Shown: positions 36,659 to 45,900, counted from the stretch's first letter. The stretch: 64,000 bases of DNA from Bacillaceae bacterium (GCA_017656255.1 JACDOE010000001.1:433205-497204), one strand, 5' to 3'. Numbers and translations are program-made. The notes: generated from the sequence alone by a model not told the origin.

Positions 36659-39490
36659 ATGTTAAAGACCAATCATCGATTTGCAGTTCTGGATTTTGAA
36701 ACAACCGGAGACAAGGCTCAAAACGGAGATCAAATTATTCAGGTTGGCATTGTCACGGTAGATGACGGTGTCATCACCGACTCTTATGCGTCTCTTGTCA
36801 AACCGGAACGTGAAATACCTGACTTCATCACCCGATTGACAGGGATAACGGATGAGATGGTGGCCGATGCTCCGACCATTGAGGAAGTATTGCCAGAAAT
36901 CTGGAAAAGGCTAGATGGTCGTATTTTGGTAGCCCATAATGTCCATTTTGACCTGGCTTTTTTGCAGCAGGCACTATCAGATCAGGGTTATCTGGCATAT
37001 CAGGGTCCTGTTCTGGATACGGTTGAACTTGCCAGGATATTGCTCCCGTCAGCTGATGGTTATAGATTGACCGATCTCGCATCAACTCTCGAGATTGAAC
37101 ATAAAAGGCCTCATCAGGCAGAATCGGATGCCTGGACCACCGCCGTCATTTTGTTGCAACTGCTGGACAGGTTGAATAAATTGCCTCTGATTACCATACA
37201 GAAGTTAAAAGAGCTGAGTCACATATTTAAGACTGATCTTTATGAGCTTTTATCCGATTTTGAACAGATAAAATGGCAGAACCAGGACGGATCCGAGAAG
37301 GAAGACCTGGAGACATACCGGCATATCGCCATCAAAATACACGAGCAAGATGAACCGGTTCGTCCCGATGATTTTCCTTCTTTTGACGAGTGGATTGATC
37401 ACCTTTTTAGTGAAAACGGCGTCCTGGCCCGACTCCATCCGCAGTTTGAACGCAGAGAAGCCCAGATCAAAATGATGGAAAAGGTCTATCATTCTTTTCA
37501 GAACGGGCAGCATTTGTTAATAGAAGCGGGAACCGGTACCGGGAAATCTCTGGGTTATTTGATTCCCGCCCTGTATTGGGCGCAGACACAGGATAAGAAA
37601 GTGGTGATCAGCACCAATACGATCCAGCTTCAGGAACAACTGTTTCAACGGGATATGCCCCTGTTGAACGAAGTCTGGCCTGATCACCCCGGGGTAGCGC
37701 TATTAAAGGGGCGTAACAATTATCTTTGCCTTCGAAAATTTGAGCAATCTCTTCTTGAATCGGCATCCCGGGAATATGAAAATCAGCTTCAAAAAGCAAG
37801 GATGCTGGTCTGGTTAACCGAAACGTCAACGGGTGATGTTGAAGAATTAAATCTGTCTGCAAAAGGGAAACAGTTTTGGAAACAGGTGCAGAGTGATGCC
37901 AGTTCCTGTTTGAATCGTCACTGTCCATGGTTTTCAAGGTGTTTTTACCACCGGGCACGTCATAATTCCCAGGAAGCGGATGTCATGATTACGAATCACT
38001 CCCTATTGTTGACGGATATGAAATCGGACCATCGCATCTTGCCGGCATATGACTATGCCATCGTGGATGAAGCGCACCATTTTGAAGAGTCAGCGACACA
38101 CCATCTTGGTATTTCTTTAAATTCATATCAGATGAATGCCGATTTGAATCAATTGACCGGTAAACAGGGAGAACTTTTTCTGGGGAAATTATTTTCTTCA
38201 GTGAAAGAGTGGAATGAAACAACTTTTAACCATCTCGCTTCCAGTCAGGAACCACTGCAAATTCAGGCCCAAAAGACCCGGGAAGCGGTACAGACACTGT
38301 TTTCCCTGATTGATCAATGGGCCAAAGGACAACCGCGCTCCGATTCATCAGGTCGCAAAGTGGTCCGTTATCACCCGCTTAAATGGGAAGGTGAAATGAA
38401 AACGGCGGCACAGAACGCGGTCGATGAATTTATTTATCTCGGGAAGGAATTGGAACACATTGCATCGAAATTAATGGATGAAGACATTCCCTTTTCCCTC
38501 CGCGCTATAGTTACCGATTTACATGGTTTTATCCGGGATTGCCAGCAATATGCCGAATCACTTTTTGAACTGTTGCTTGACCCGGATGACAGCGGGGTCT
38601 ACTGGCTTGAAGTTGAAGAGAAAAAAACGAGGGGAATTGTGTATTTATATAAGGTACCAGTAGATGTATCGGTATTGTTGCAGGAAACCTTCTTTGATCA
38701 AAAAGAGAGTGTTGTATTAACATCGGCCACGATCAGCGTAAACCAGTCCTTTGATTATCCGCTGGAACGCCTTGGCTTATCCGAATTGTTTAAACAGGGG
38801 GCGGTTAACACCTCGATTCTGCCTTCACCGTTTAATTATAAAGATCAGGCTCTATTCTGCATTCCTACCGATATCCCCAATATTAAACAGGTCCATGAAG
38901 AGGAGTATCTCAATCATCTGGTGTTATCTCTCAAACAGGTAGCAGAAGTGACTTCCGGGAGAATGCTCGTTCTTTTCACCTCTTATGATATGTTGCATCG
39001 GGTTTATCACCCGTTGAAAGAAGCACTCAAGAGCAGTGGCATTGAGGTATTCGGTCATGGGATTGACAGTACCAGCCGAAGTATTCTGCTTCGTAAATTC
39101 AAGTCCAATCATCAAAGTATTTTACTTGGAACCAGCAGTTTCTGGGAAGGAGTTGACATTCCCGGTGAGGCGCTTTCCTGTCTGGTTATTGTCAAATTAC
39201 CGTTTACACCTCCTTACCATCCGGTTGCGGAAGCGAGAACTGATCTGTTGAAAAAACAGGGCAAAAATCCGTTTATGGAACTTTCAGTCCCTCAGGCCGT
39301 AATTAAATTTAAACAGGGATTCGGCCGGCTGGTCAGAAGTCGCCATGATAAAGGAATCGTGATTATTTTTGATCGTAGAATAGTCGAAGCTCGCTACGGG
39401 AGACAGTTTATACAATCTTTGCCGGAATCAACAATTGTGCAAAAACCTTTAAAGAAAATGCTTCCTGTCATTCAGGAGTGGTTGGGATAA
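36659..39490 (+). CDS. dinG: DinG-family ATP-dependent helicase with N-terminal DnaQ-like exonuclease
   Basis: 943 residues. Residues 1-170 are a DEDD 3'-5' exonuclease (DFETTG at 12-17 with catalytic Asp/Glu). A superfamily 2 XPD-like helicase follows, with Walker A EAGTGTGKSLGYLIP near 289-303, DEAH near 469-472 and QGFGRLVRS motif VI near the end. Four cysteines, one in NYLCLRKF and three in CLNRHCPWFSRC (about 417-428), sit where XPD-type enzymes bind a 4Fe-4S cluster. Location after panD matches Bacillus. Confidence 0.94.
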   Translation: MLKTNHRFAVLDFETTGDKAQNGDQIIQVGIVTVDDGVITDSYASLVKPEREIPDFITRLTGITDEMVADAPTIEEVLPEIWKRLDGRILVAHNVHFDLAFLQQALSDQGYLAYQGPVLDTVELARILLPSADGYRLTDLASTLEIEHKRPHQAESDAWTTAVILLQLLDRLNKLPLITIQKLKELSHIFKTDLYELLSDFEQIKWQNQDGSEKEDLETYRHIAIKIHEQDEPVRPDDFPSFDEWIDHLFSENGVLARLHPQFERREAQIKMMEKVYHSFQNGQHLLIEAGTGTGKSLGYLIPALYWAQTQDKKVVISTNTIQLQEQLFQRDMPLLNEVWPDHPGVALLKGRNNYLCLRKFEQSLLESASREYENQLQKARMLVWLTETSTGDVEELNLSAKGKQFWKQVQSDASSCLNRHCPWFSRCFYHRARHNSQEADVMITNHSLLLTDMKSDHRILPAYDYAIVDEAHHFEESATHHLGISLNSYQMNADLNQLTGKQGELFLGKLFSSVKEWNETTFNHLASSQEPLQIQAQKTREAVQTLFSLIDQWAKGQPRSDSSGRKVVRYHPLKWEGEMKTAAQNAVDEFIYLGKELEHIASKLMDEDIPFSLRAIVTDLHGFIRDCQQYAESLFELLLDPDDSGVYWLEVEEKKTRGIVYLYKVPVDVSVLLQETFFDQKESVVLTSATISVNQSFDYPLERLGLSELFKQGAVNTSILPSPFNYKDQALFCIPTDIPNIKQVHEEEYLNHLVLSLKQVAEVTSGRMLVLFTSYDMLHRVYHPLKEALKSSGIEVFGHGIDSTSRSILLRKFKSNHQSILLGTSSFWEGVDIPGEALSCLVIVKLPFTPPYHPVAEARTDLLKKQGKNPFMELSVPQAVIKFKQGFGRLVRSRHDKGIVIIFDRRIVEARYGRQFIQSLPESTIVQKPLKKMLPVIQEWLG

Positions 39491-39551
39491 ATCCCTTTCC
39501 TTTTCACATAAGATAATCATGGATAATAAATGTGAAGAAGGTGGGCTTCTG

Positions 39552-40472
39552 ATGACACACAGGCGGCTATTCATCGTTTTGCTTATGTTCCTAAGTACAA
39601 TTGCAGGGACGGGATGTAGCATTGACCATCATCTGCAACCGGCGGTGAATGCCAATCCGAATCAACCGCAAAATTTCGATGGGGTGCTGGTTCACTTTTT
39701 GGATATTAAAGAAGGGGAAGTAAGCCTGATTCAATATCCGGACGGTTACAACATTCTGATCGATACCGGCGGAAATATTGAGGATAACTTGCGAGCCAAT
39801 GAACAGAATGATTCCGGGGAGGAAGAGGCTGAAGATATCAACACATTGCCCGAAATCCTGGAAGCCTGGCATGTCGACCGGATCGATCTTCTTGTACTTA
39901 CCAATGGTATGGAAGGACATACAGGTGGACTTGCCGAATTATTAAAGCATGTCCCTGTCAAAAAGGTGATGGTTCCCAAATTGTTGAAAGATGAAATTGT
40001 TCAACCTTCACTTTTGAACGACATAGAACTGCTGGAAGTCGTCGAAGGGGATCTGGTTAAACTCCCCCTGAACACCACGATGAAAATTCTTTTTCCCGGC
40101 GAACCGCTTTCTCTGTCACCCCAGGCCAATTCCCTGGTTTTTATGTTTCAGCATGGTAATATTCATTTTTTGTTCACCAGTGATATTAATGATCAGGTTG
40201 AGTTGAGGCTTAAGGAAAAATATAACCTCAAAGCCGAAATTTTAAAAGTGAGTGACGGAGGGAGTATTCATGCATCACATCCTGAATTTTTAAGGGAAGT
40301 CGATGCCCAGGTGGCGGTTATTTTTAACGGACACCATCAGTCGATGGGGAGACAGGAAGTTCTGGAACGATTAAATGAAACATGGATTGATGTCTATCAG
40401 ACGGAGATTCATGGAACAGTTACCATACAGTCAACCGGAGATGATTATCAGGTTATCAAAGAAAAAAATTAA
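39552..40472 (+). CDS. ComEC-like metallo-beta-lactamase-fold lipoprotein lacking metal ligands
   Basis: About 306 residues. A lipoprotein signal (lipobox IAGTGC, Cys near residue 22) precedes a domain resembling the C-terminal MBL domain of ComEC: VHFLDIKEGEVSLIQYPDG, ILIDTGG, LLVLTNGMEGHTGGL, FLFTSDIN, KVSDGGSIHASHPE. In active relatives the third block is THxHxDH; here only the last His remains, and the later HHGS block is DGGS. Probably not a hydrolase; extracellular, membrane-tethered. The frame opens at 39519, but ATG 39552 fits the signal peptide. There is no DNA-channel part of ComEC. Confidence 0.72.
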   Translation: MTHRRLFIVLLMFLSTIAGTGCSIDHHLQPAVNANPNQPQNFDGVLVHFLDIKEGEVSLIQYPDGYNILIDTGGNIEDNLRANEQNDSGEEEAEDINTLPEILEAWHVDRIDLLVLTNGMEGHTGGLAELLKHVPVKKVMVPKLLKDEIVQPSLLNDIELLEVVEGDLVKLPLNTTMKILFPGEPLSLSPQANSLVFMFQHGNIHFLFTSDINDQVELRLKEKYNLKAEILKVSDGGSIHASHPEFLREVDAQVAVIFNGHHQSMGRQEVLERLNETWIDVYQTEIHGTVTIQSTGDDYQVIKEKN

Positions 40473-40488
40473 ACGATGTAAGAGGTGA

Positions 40489-41112
40489 ATGGCTGTGAAA
40501 ACTACAAAGATATCCGAAGCGGTTGTCCGACGTTTACCCATTTACCTGCGTTATTTGACTCACCTTCATCACATGAACGTCAAAACAGTTTCTTCTCAAA
40601 AACTGGGGGATATTCTGGACATTAATCCGGCGCAAATTCGAAAAGATCTGGCACACTTCGGGGAATTCGGCCGTAAGGGTATCGGTTATGAAGTGGATTA
40701 CTTAATCGAGAAGATTAAACAGATTCTCAAACTGGATCAGGAAATTCACGTCGCCCTCATCGGGGTGGGACATCTGGGGCATGCCATCTTAAATTACAAT
40801 GCCTACCTGAAAGAAAATATGAAGATTGTAGCCGCTTTTGATGTCGATCCTCAAAAAACGGGTGAGGTAGTGGCGGGAACGACGGTATATCATTTAGACC
40901 AGCTCGGTGACATTATAGAAGAGAAGGCGATTCGGATGGCAATCATCACCGTGCCGGCTGAAGCCGCTCAGGAGGTGGCTGATCGGCTGATGCAAACCCG
41001 AATAAAAGCCATTTTGAATTTTGCTCCGGTCAACATTAAAGCCAGAGATGACGTGCGTGTGCATCATACCGATGTGACAACGGAATTACAGAGCCTGTCT
41101 TATTATTTATAA
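40489..41112 (+). CDS. rex: redox-sensing transcriptional repressor Rex
   Basis: 207 residues. An N-terminal winged helix (about 1-80, LPIYLRYLTHL with KLGDILDINPAQIRKDL) is followed by a Rossmann NAD(H)-binding domain opening VALIGVGHLGHAILNY. Represses fermentative and respiratory genes when NADH is low. ATG 40489 is very close to AGAGG; a GTG at 40495 has better spacing, so the exact start is open. Confidence 0.95.
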   Translation: MAVKTTKISEAVVRRLPIYLRYLTHLHHMNVKTVSSQKLGDILDINPAQIRKDLAHFGEFGRKGIGYEVDYLIEKIKQILKLDQEIHVALIGVGHLGHAILNYNAYLKENMKIVAAFDVDPQKTGEVVAGTTVYHLDQLGDIIEEKAIRMAIITVPAEAAQEVADRLMQTRIKAILNFAPVNIKARDDVRVHHTDVTTELQSLSYYL

Positions 41113-41170
41113 TCTGTCTTGTATAGAGCCTTTTTACAGGTTGCACAATAAACCAAAGGAGGTTTTGAAA

Positions 41171-41989
41171 GTGCATACCATGTGGAAAGGCTCGATCAGT
41201 TTCGGTCTGGTTAATATTCCCGTCAGGATGTTCACAGCCACGGAAGACAAGGACATTCGTTTTCGCCAGTTGCATAAAGAATGCCATACCCCGATCAAAT
41301 ATACCCGTACTTGCCCGACCTGTGAGGAAGAAGTCGCACTCGATGAGATTGTCAAAGGGTATGAATATGAGCCGGGCCGTTTTGTCATCGTGGAAAAGGA
41401 AGAACTGGAAACCATTGCACCTGAATCAAAAAGGACGATTGAGATTGTTGATTTTGTTGATCTGAAAGAAATTGATCCCGTTTTTTTTGACCGCTCCTAT
41501 TTTTTGTCCCCTTCGGAAACAGGGGAAAAAGCATACCGGCTTCTGCAACAGGCCATGGAAGATACCGGCAAAATCGGGGTGGCCAAGATTACAATACGAA
41601 ACAAGGAGTCGCTGGCCGTTATCCGTGTTTACAAAGGTTGTATTATCATGGAAACCATTTATTATCCTGATGAAGTGAGAGAAGTGAATCAGGTACCGGG
41701 ACTGCCGGAAAATGTGGACGTTGCAGAAAATGAAATGAAAATGGCGGTCCAGTTGATTGAAAATCTGGCAGCCGAATTTGATCCTGAAAAGTATAAAGAT
41801 GAATACCGGGATAATTTGAAAGAATTAATTCAGAAAAAGCTGGAAGGGGAAGAGATTAAGCAGGCTCCAGAAGTTCACAAAGCCAGAGTGGTCGATTTGA
41901 TGGAAGCCCTTCAGGCCAGTGTAGAAGCGACACAGAAAGAAAAAAAGGCCGCCAAAGGCGGAAGACGACGGAAGAAAGCAACCAGTTAG
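41171..41989 (+). CDS. ku: Ku protein for non-homologous end joining
   Basis: About 272 residues. MWKGSISFGLVNIPVRMF at the N-terminus and HTPIKYTRTCPTCEEEV mark the bacterial Ku core; the lysine-rich C-terminal tail (KKAAKGGRRRKKATS) is the usual DNA-binding extension. It binds double-strand ends and recruits LigD. GTG 41171 is preferred, with AAAGGAGG 8 nt upstream; an ATG at 41180 is too far. Followed after 11 nt by the polymerase gene. Confidence 0.95.
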   Translation: MHTMWKGSISFGLVNIPVRMFTATEDKDIRFRQLHKECHTPIKYTRTCPTCEEEVALDEIVKGYEYEPGRFVIVEKEELETIAPESKRTIEIVDFVDLKEIDPVFFDRSYFLSPSETGEKAYRLLQQAMEDTGKIGVAKITIRNKESLAVIRVYKGCIIMETIYYPDEVREVNQVPGLPENVDVAENEMKMAVQLIENLAAEFDPEKYKDEYRDNLKELIQKKLEGEEIKQAPEVHKARVVDLMEALQASVEATQKEKKAAKGGRRRKKATS

Positions 41990-42000
41990 GAGCCGCATAG

Positions 42001-42906
42001 ATGGAGGACTTGATCACAAAAATCGATGGAAAAGAGATTAAAATCAGTAATCCGGACAAGGTCCTGTGGCCAGATGCCGGTATCACCAAACTGGATTATA
42101 TTCGGTATTTAATGGAGGTCGCGCCCTATTTACTGGCTTATTCGCGCAACCGTCTTCTCACCACCATTCGATACCCGGACGGAATCGACGGCAAGCACTT
42201 TTATCAAAAAAATATTCCGGACTATGCACCGGACTGGATCCAGACATTTAACTGGCGGGATACGACATACATTTTGCTCAATGATCGACCAACGCTGGCC
42301 TGGGTTGGTAACCAGGCTTCTCTGGAACTCCATGTCTCATTTCATTTTTATCACGATGAATATCATCCGACGGAACTGGTCTTTGATCTGGATCCCATGG
42401 ACTTAAGCGATTTTGACCATGTGAGAGAAGTGGCGCTGAAAGTCAGGGATGTCCTTCAATCTCTGGGGCTGTCCAGTGTGGTTAAGACGTCCGGGGCATC
42501 CGGGTTACAGATTTATGTGCCAATCTATCCGTCATATACATTTGAAGAAACCCGCCGGGTCAATCGTTTTATTGCTGAATATCTTCAGGAACGGAACCCT
42601 GGTCTGATTACGCTGGAAAGACTGGTTAAAAACAGGGGAAAGAAATTGTACCTGGATTATCTGCAACACTGGACAGGAAAAACATTGCCGTCTCCCTATT
42701 CCACAAGGGCGCGGCCGATGGCCACCGTCTCCACGCCGGTTACATGGGAAGAAGTGGAGAGCGGATTTCATCCGACCGATTTTACGATAGATAGCGTACC
42801 GGAACGGATTCAGCAGTATGGTGATCTGTTTCAATGGATCACCACCGATAAAACCAACCAGTCCCTGGATGAGATGATGGCCTTTATGAATCAACACCTT
42901 TCTTGA
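42001..42906 (+). CDS. stand-alone LigD polymerase (primase) domain
   Basis: 301 residues, entirely the archaeo-eukaryotic-primase-like polymerase domain of LigD: ISNPDKVLWPDAGITKLDYI, IRYPDGIDGKHFYQKN, LVFDLDPMDL (metal-binding Asp pair) and KTSGASGLQIYVPI. The ligase and phosphoesterase domains normally fused to it are absent. It fills gaps and adds nucleotides at broken ends, presumably with Ku next door and a separately encoded ligase. Its stop overlaps a possible TTG start of the next gene. Confidence 0.92.
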   Translation: MEDLITKIDGKEIKISNPDKVLWPDAGITKLDYIRYLMEVAPYLLAYSRNRLLTTIRYPDGIDGKHFYQKNIPDYAPDWIQTFNWRDTTYILLNDRPTLAWVGNQASLELHVSFHFYHDEYHPTELVFDLDPMDLSDFDHVREVALKVRDVLQSLGLSSVVKTSGASGLQIYVPIYPSYTFEETRRVNRFIAEYLQERNPGLITLERLVKNRGKKLYLDYLQHWTGKTLPSPYSTRARPMATVSTPVTWEEVESGFHPTDFTIDSVPERIQQYGDLFQWITTDKTNQSLDEMMAFMNQHLS

Positions 42907-44258
42907 CTTGGAGCGAATACCTCTGTTTTAATGAACATGAAAAAATCGCAAGGGAGAGGGTCAAAATAAAAACGATAATCACAGGTGCGACGATCGTAAC
43001 AATGGATGAACAAAATAACGTTATTCCTGATGGTGCGATTGCTTTTGAAGATGATCGCCTTACATATGTCGGTGCAATCCCCGAAGAGCTTAATCAATAT
43101 GATCGGGTCATTTCGGCCGGGGGGAAAGTGATCCTTCCCGGACTGATCAACACCCACGGTCATGCGGCGATGTCACTCCTCAGAGGATTTGCCGATGACC
43201 TGCCGTTGAAGGAATGGCTTGAAACCAAAATGTGGCCGATGGAAGCCAGATTTAGCAATGAACATGTCAAATGGGGAACTTATCTGGCGATTGTGGAAAT
43301 GTTAAAAACGGGCACGACCTGCTTTGTCGATATGTACGATCATATGGATGAAGTGGGACAGGCTGTTGAGATATCCGGAATCCGCGGTGTTTTATGCCGG
43401 GGGGCGATCGGACTCGGTTCGCAGGAAGAGCAGAAGCAAAAGCTGGAAGAGGCAGCGACATTTGCCCGGAACTGGCATGGAGCAGCTGATGGTCGTATTA
43501 CAACTATGATGGCTCCGCATTCACCCTATACCTGTCCGCCGGCATACATAGCCAGGTTTGTAGACCGTGCTGAGGCACTTGATCTCCCGATTCACATTCA
43601 TATGTCGGAAACCAAAAGGGAAGTGGAGCAGAATGTAAGGGATTACGGTCAGCGACCGGTAGCTCACCTCGAACAGATCGGGGTATTTAACCGTCCTACA
43701 CTGGTTGCCCATGCCGTACATGTTAATGATGAAGAAATGGACGTACTGAAAAATTATGACGTTAAAATCTCTCATAATCCCGGAAGTAATCTGAAACTGG
43801 GTAGTGGAATCGCCCCGGTTTCAAGAATGTTGCAAAAGGGACTGGATGTCTCTCTGGGTACGGACAGTGCTGCCAGTAACAATAATCTGGATATGTTTGA
43901 GGAAATGAGACTGGCTGCCCTGATTCATAAAGGGGCTGAACAAGATCCTCTCGCAATCCCGGCTCAAACAGCACTCAACATGGGGACTCGCATCGGTGCG
44001 AAAACAGTCTTTTTATCAGACAGCATCGGAAGTCTCGAACCGGGTAAAAAAGCCGATTTTATCATACTGGACTTTGAACAGTCCCATCTTCAACCGGCCT
44101 TTGACGTTATTTCCCATGTGGTGTATGCTGCATCCGGAAAAGATGTTCGTGATGTTTACATTGACGGTAAGCAGGTCGTGAGTCATGGTGTCTGTCTGAC
44201 TGTGGATGAAGAGCGTGTCATGTATGAAGCCAACCGTGTTATTCGGGAAATTATGTAA
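42903..44258 (+). CDS. mtaD: 5-methylthioadenosine/S-adenosylhomocysteine deaminase
   Basis: Amidohydrolase-family deaminase of about 430-451 residues. Metal ligands are visible: HxH in NTHGHAAM, His in IHIHMSETKREV, His in LVAHAVHV and Asp in GTDSAASNNNLD. The start is uncertain. TTG 42903 overlaps the previous stop (TTGA) but has no ribosome binding site. Family alignment would start near IKTIITGATIVTMD, where GGGAGAGGG (42952-42960) sits at ideal distance from an ATA codon (42966), not an ATG. It recycles methylthioadenosine and SAH. Confidence 0.9.
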   Translation: MTWSEYLCFNEHEKIARERVKIKTIITGATIVTMDEQNNVIPDGAIAFEDDRLTYVGAIPEELNQYDRVISAGGKVILPGLINTHGHAAMSLLRGFADDLPLKEWLETKMWPMEARFSNEHVKWGTYLAIVEMLKTGTTCFVDMYDHMDEVGQAVEISGIRGVLCRGAIGLGSQEEQKQKLEEAATFARNWHGAADGRITTMMAPHSPYTCPPAYIARFVDRAEALDLPIHIHMSETKREVEQNVRDYGQRPVAHLEQIGVFNRPTLVAHAVHVNDEEMDVLKNYDVKISHNPGSNLKLGSGIAPVSRMLQKGLDVSLGTDSAASNNNLDMFEEMRLAALIHKGAEQDPLAIPAQTALNMGTRIGAKTVFLSDSIGSLEPGKKADFIILDFEQSHLQPAFDVISHVVYAASGKDVRDVYIDGKQVVSHGVCLTVDEERVMYEANRVIREIM

Positions 44259-44262
44259 AAGG

Positions 44263-44286
44263 CAGGCAACCTTGTATGGTTGCCTG
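44263..44286. terminator. bidirectional terminator between mtaD and the small minus-strand gene
   Basis: Nine-bp stem CAGGCAACC (44263-44271)/GGTTGCCTG (44278-44286) with a 6-nt loop. On the minus strand it continues CC then TTTT, a good terminator for the 44539-44360 gene. On the plus strand the T tail is poor. CAGGC recurs downstream and could form a competing pair. Confidence 0.7.
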
Positions 44287-44359
44287 TTCTGGATGAGGGC
44301 AGGCAGGATTAATTTTTTCATAATCAAGCAACAGAATGAACATAATATGGATAAGTGTA

Positions 44360-44539
44360 CTAAACATCTTCAAGATGTATAAAAGAAGATAAATCGGGAT
44401 GTCTGTAGGAACATTCCCGCTTTTGCATTCCGCTTCGATAAGGGGATGTGAGTGATACCCAGGAGGGGTGATGTTCCTGCATCATCAAAGCCATGATATG
44501 CGGAGGTATGTCCCTGACTTGAATCACCTCTTTATCCAT
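44360..44539 (-). CDS. 59-aa small protein, unknown
   Basis: Minus-strand ORF with ATG at 44539-44537 and TAG at 44362-44360. Ribosome binding site AAGGAGGTGAG is close to the ideal anti-16S match. The product starts MDKEVIQVRDIPPHIMALMM and is rich in His, Pro and Met, with one Cys; no signal peptide or membrane helix. It is divergent from the lipoprotein gene at 44688 and converges on mtaD across a shared terminator, so it looks like an independent gene. I do not recognise a family. Confidence 0.6.
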   Translation of the reverse strand: MDKEVIQVRDIPPHIMALMMQEHHPSWVSLTSPYRSGMQKRECSYRHPDLSSFIHLEDV

Positions 44540-44687
44540 GCGCTCACCTCCTTAAGCGCTTATTTGTATTTTTTCCTCAGCGGTTCAACCTATGTGTTAC
44601 ATTTTTAACCCCTGCGGCATAACTTTGTCTCTTCCTTCATATGCTTCAATGTACAAAGCCATTTTTCAAGGTGAGGGAGGAAAAATC
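44540..44687. other. divergent intergenic region
   Basis: The 148 nt between the divergent small ORF (minus) and the lipoprotein gene (plus). On the minus strand TTGAAC precedes AAATAA at 17 nt, a weak SigA-like pair. A GGGAGG ribosome binding site for the plus gene ends it. Nothing else is convincing. Confidence 0.4.
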
Positions 44688-45389
44688 ATGCGCCCCGGGG
44701 TTCGTATCGCACTCATCATTTCTGTTCTGATGATGGCTCTGTTATTATATGGTTGTCGTAGCGAAACAGCTGTAAAGCCGGTGATGAGCCAGAAACATGA
44801 TGAACTGACCCCGTCTTTACGGGAAATCATACAGGAGTCAATCCGTAAGCTCTACCAAAAAAATCCGTTGCAATTTGTTATCGAGGCGAATCGGGGGAAA
44901 GAAAGCTCGATTTTCTACGTCGGATCGGTTGAAGATGGCAAATTGCAGATGACCGGAAGATATCAGGACGAAAACCTGAATATTCAGAAGGTAGAAGATA
45001 TTGTACTATCTTATGGAGAAACGGAAAAAGTGATTGATGATCAGGAAGCAGGTCTTATTTCGCCTCTGGACCATTTGCAACTCGTTGCCAAAAATGCCGG
45101 GAATGCCTCATACACCCGTCCTCCTGTTTTTATTGACCATGTGAAGTATGATCATGCCGTTATCCCTCTTTCTCCTGAGGTAGTGGAACAAAATATTCAA
45201 TATTTCCTCGGCCCTCAATTTTCTGATAAAATAACGTTGAAGCAGGTGCTCAGGCAGATACAGATCGAGTACCATCTCGCGATTCATCCTGTAACGAACC
45301 AGTTAAAACAGTTGCAGTTACACATTCAGATTAAGCATGAAGATCAAACCAGGGAGCAAAATGTTTATTTTCGTTTCCTGGATGGTTAA
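44688..45389 (+). CDS. putative lipoprotein, unknown
   Basis: About 233 residues beginning MRPGVRIALIISVLMMALLL with lipobox LLYGC, so a membrane-tethered extracellular lipoprotein. The rest is a soluble alpha/beta-looking domain with no motif I know. The frame opens at 44592, but ATG 44688 with GGGAGG fits the signal peptide. 28 nt before ypmB; probably co-transcribed. It may take the place of a surface factor acting with YpmB, but this is guesswork. Confidence 0.72.
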   Translation: MRPGVRIALIISVLMMALLLYGCRSETAVKPVMSQKHDELTPSLREIIQESIRKLYQKNPLQFVIEANRGKESSIFYVGSVEDGKLQMTGRYQDENLNIQKVEDIVLSYGETEKVIDDQEAGLISPLDHLQLVAKNAGNASYTRPPVFIDHVKYDHAVIPLSPEVVEQNIQYFLGPQFSDKITLKQVLRQIQIEYHLAIHPVTNQLKQLQLHIQIKHEDQTREQNVYFRFLDG

Positions 45390-45417
45390 TCGTGAAAAAA
45401 ACAGAATGAGGGGAAAT

Positions 45418-45900
45418 ATGAAAAAGGTTCTGATCATAACCAGTGTCATTATGATTCTGATTGTCGGACAGGCACTTCATCTTTATTTGAGTGTTCAGGC
45501 CGACAAACGTGACATGGAAGAAAAGGGAAGGTTGTTTGCCATTAATGAAGCTTCTTTTCAACACGTGGATCAGGTCTCAACTTATCATGGAACAGAAAGT
45601 TACCTGGTCATCGAAGGAACCGATTCAGCCAATCGGGAAGTTATCCTGTGGAAGGGTGAAAATAGTCAGGAGCAGGTTCTGAAAAGCAGGGTGGTCCCCC
45701 GGGAGGATATTTTAAAAAAAATCACCAAACAATATGAAACCGAAACCATTATTCATATCACACCCGGCCTGGATCAACATGAAAAATTCTGGGAAGTGGT
45801 TTTTTTGGACCCCGAACATAAATTGCACTATCTATATTTCGATTTATTTAACGGGAATTTGATTCGTTCATATCGTCTCCATCCGATAACCTCAGATTGA
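45418..45900 (+). CDS. ypmB: YpmB-family membrane-anchored protein
   Basis: About 160 residues: an N-terminal membrane anchor (about 5-25, LIITSVIMILIVGQALHLYL) and a tandem PepSY-like extracytoplasmic domain ending FWEVVFLDPEHKLHYLYFDL, as in B. subtilis YpmB (DUF5590). The frame opens at 45337, but ATG 45418 with GAGGGG upstream gives the family length. Its stop codon lies in the terminator stem. Function unknown. Confidence 0.85.
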   Translation: MKKVLIITSVIMILIVGQALHLYLSVQADKRDMEEKGRLFAINEASFQHVDQVSTYHGTESYLVIEGTDSANREVILWKGENSQEQVLKSRVVPREDILKKITKQYETETIIHITPGLDQHEKFWEVVFLDPEHKLHYLYFDLFNGNLIRSYRLHPITSD

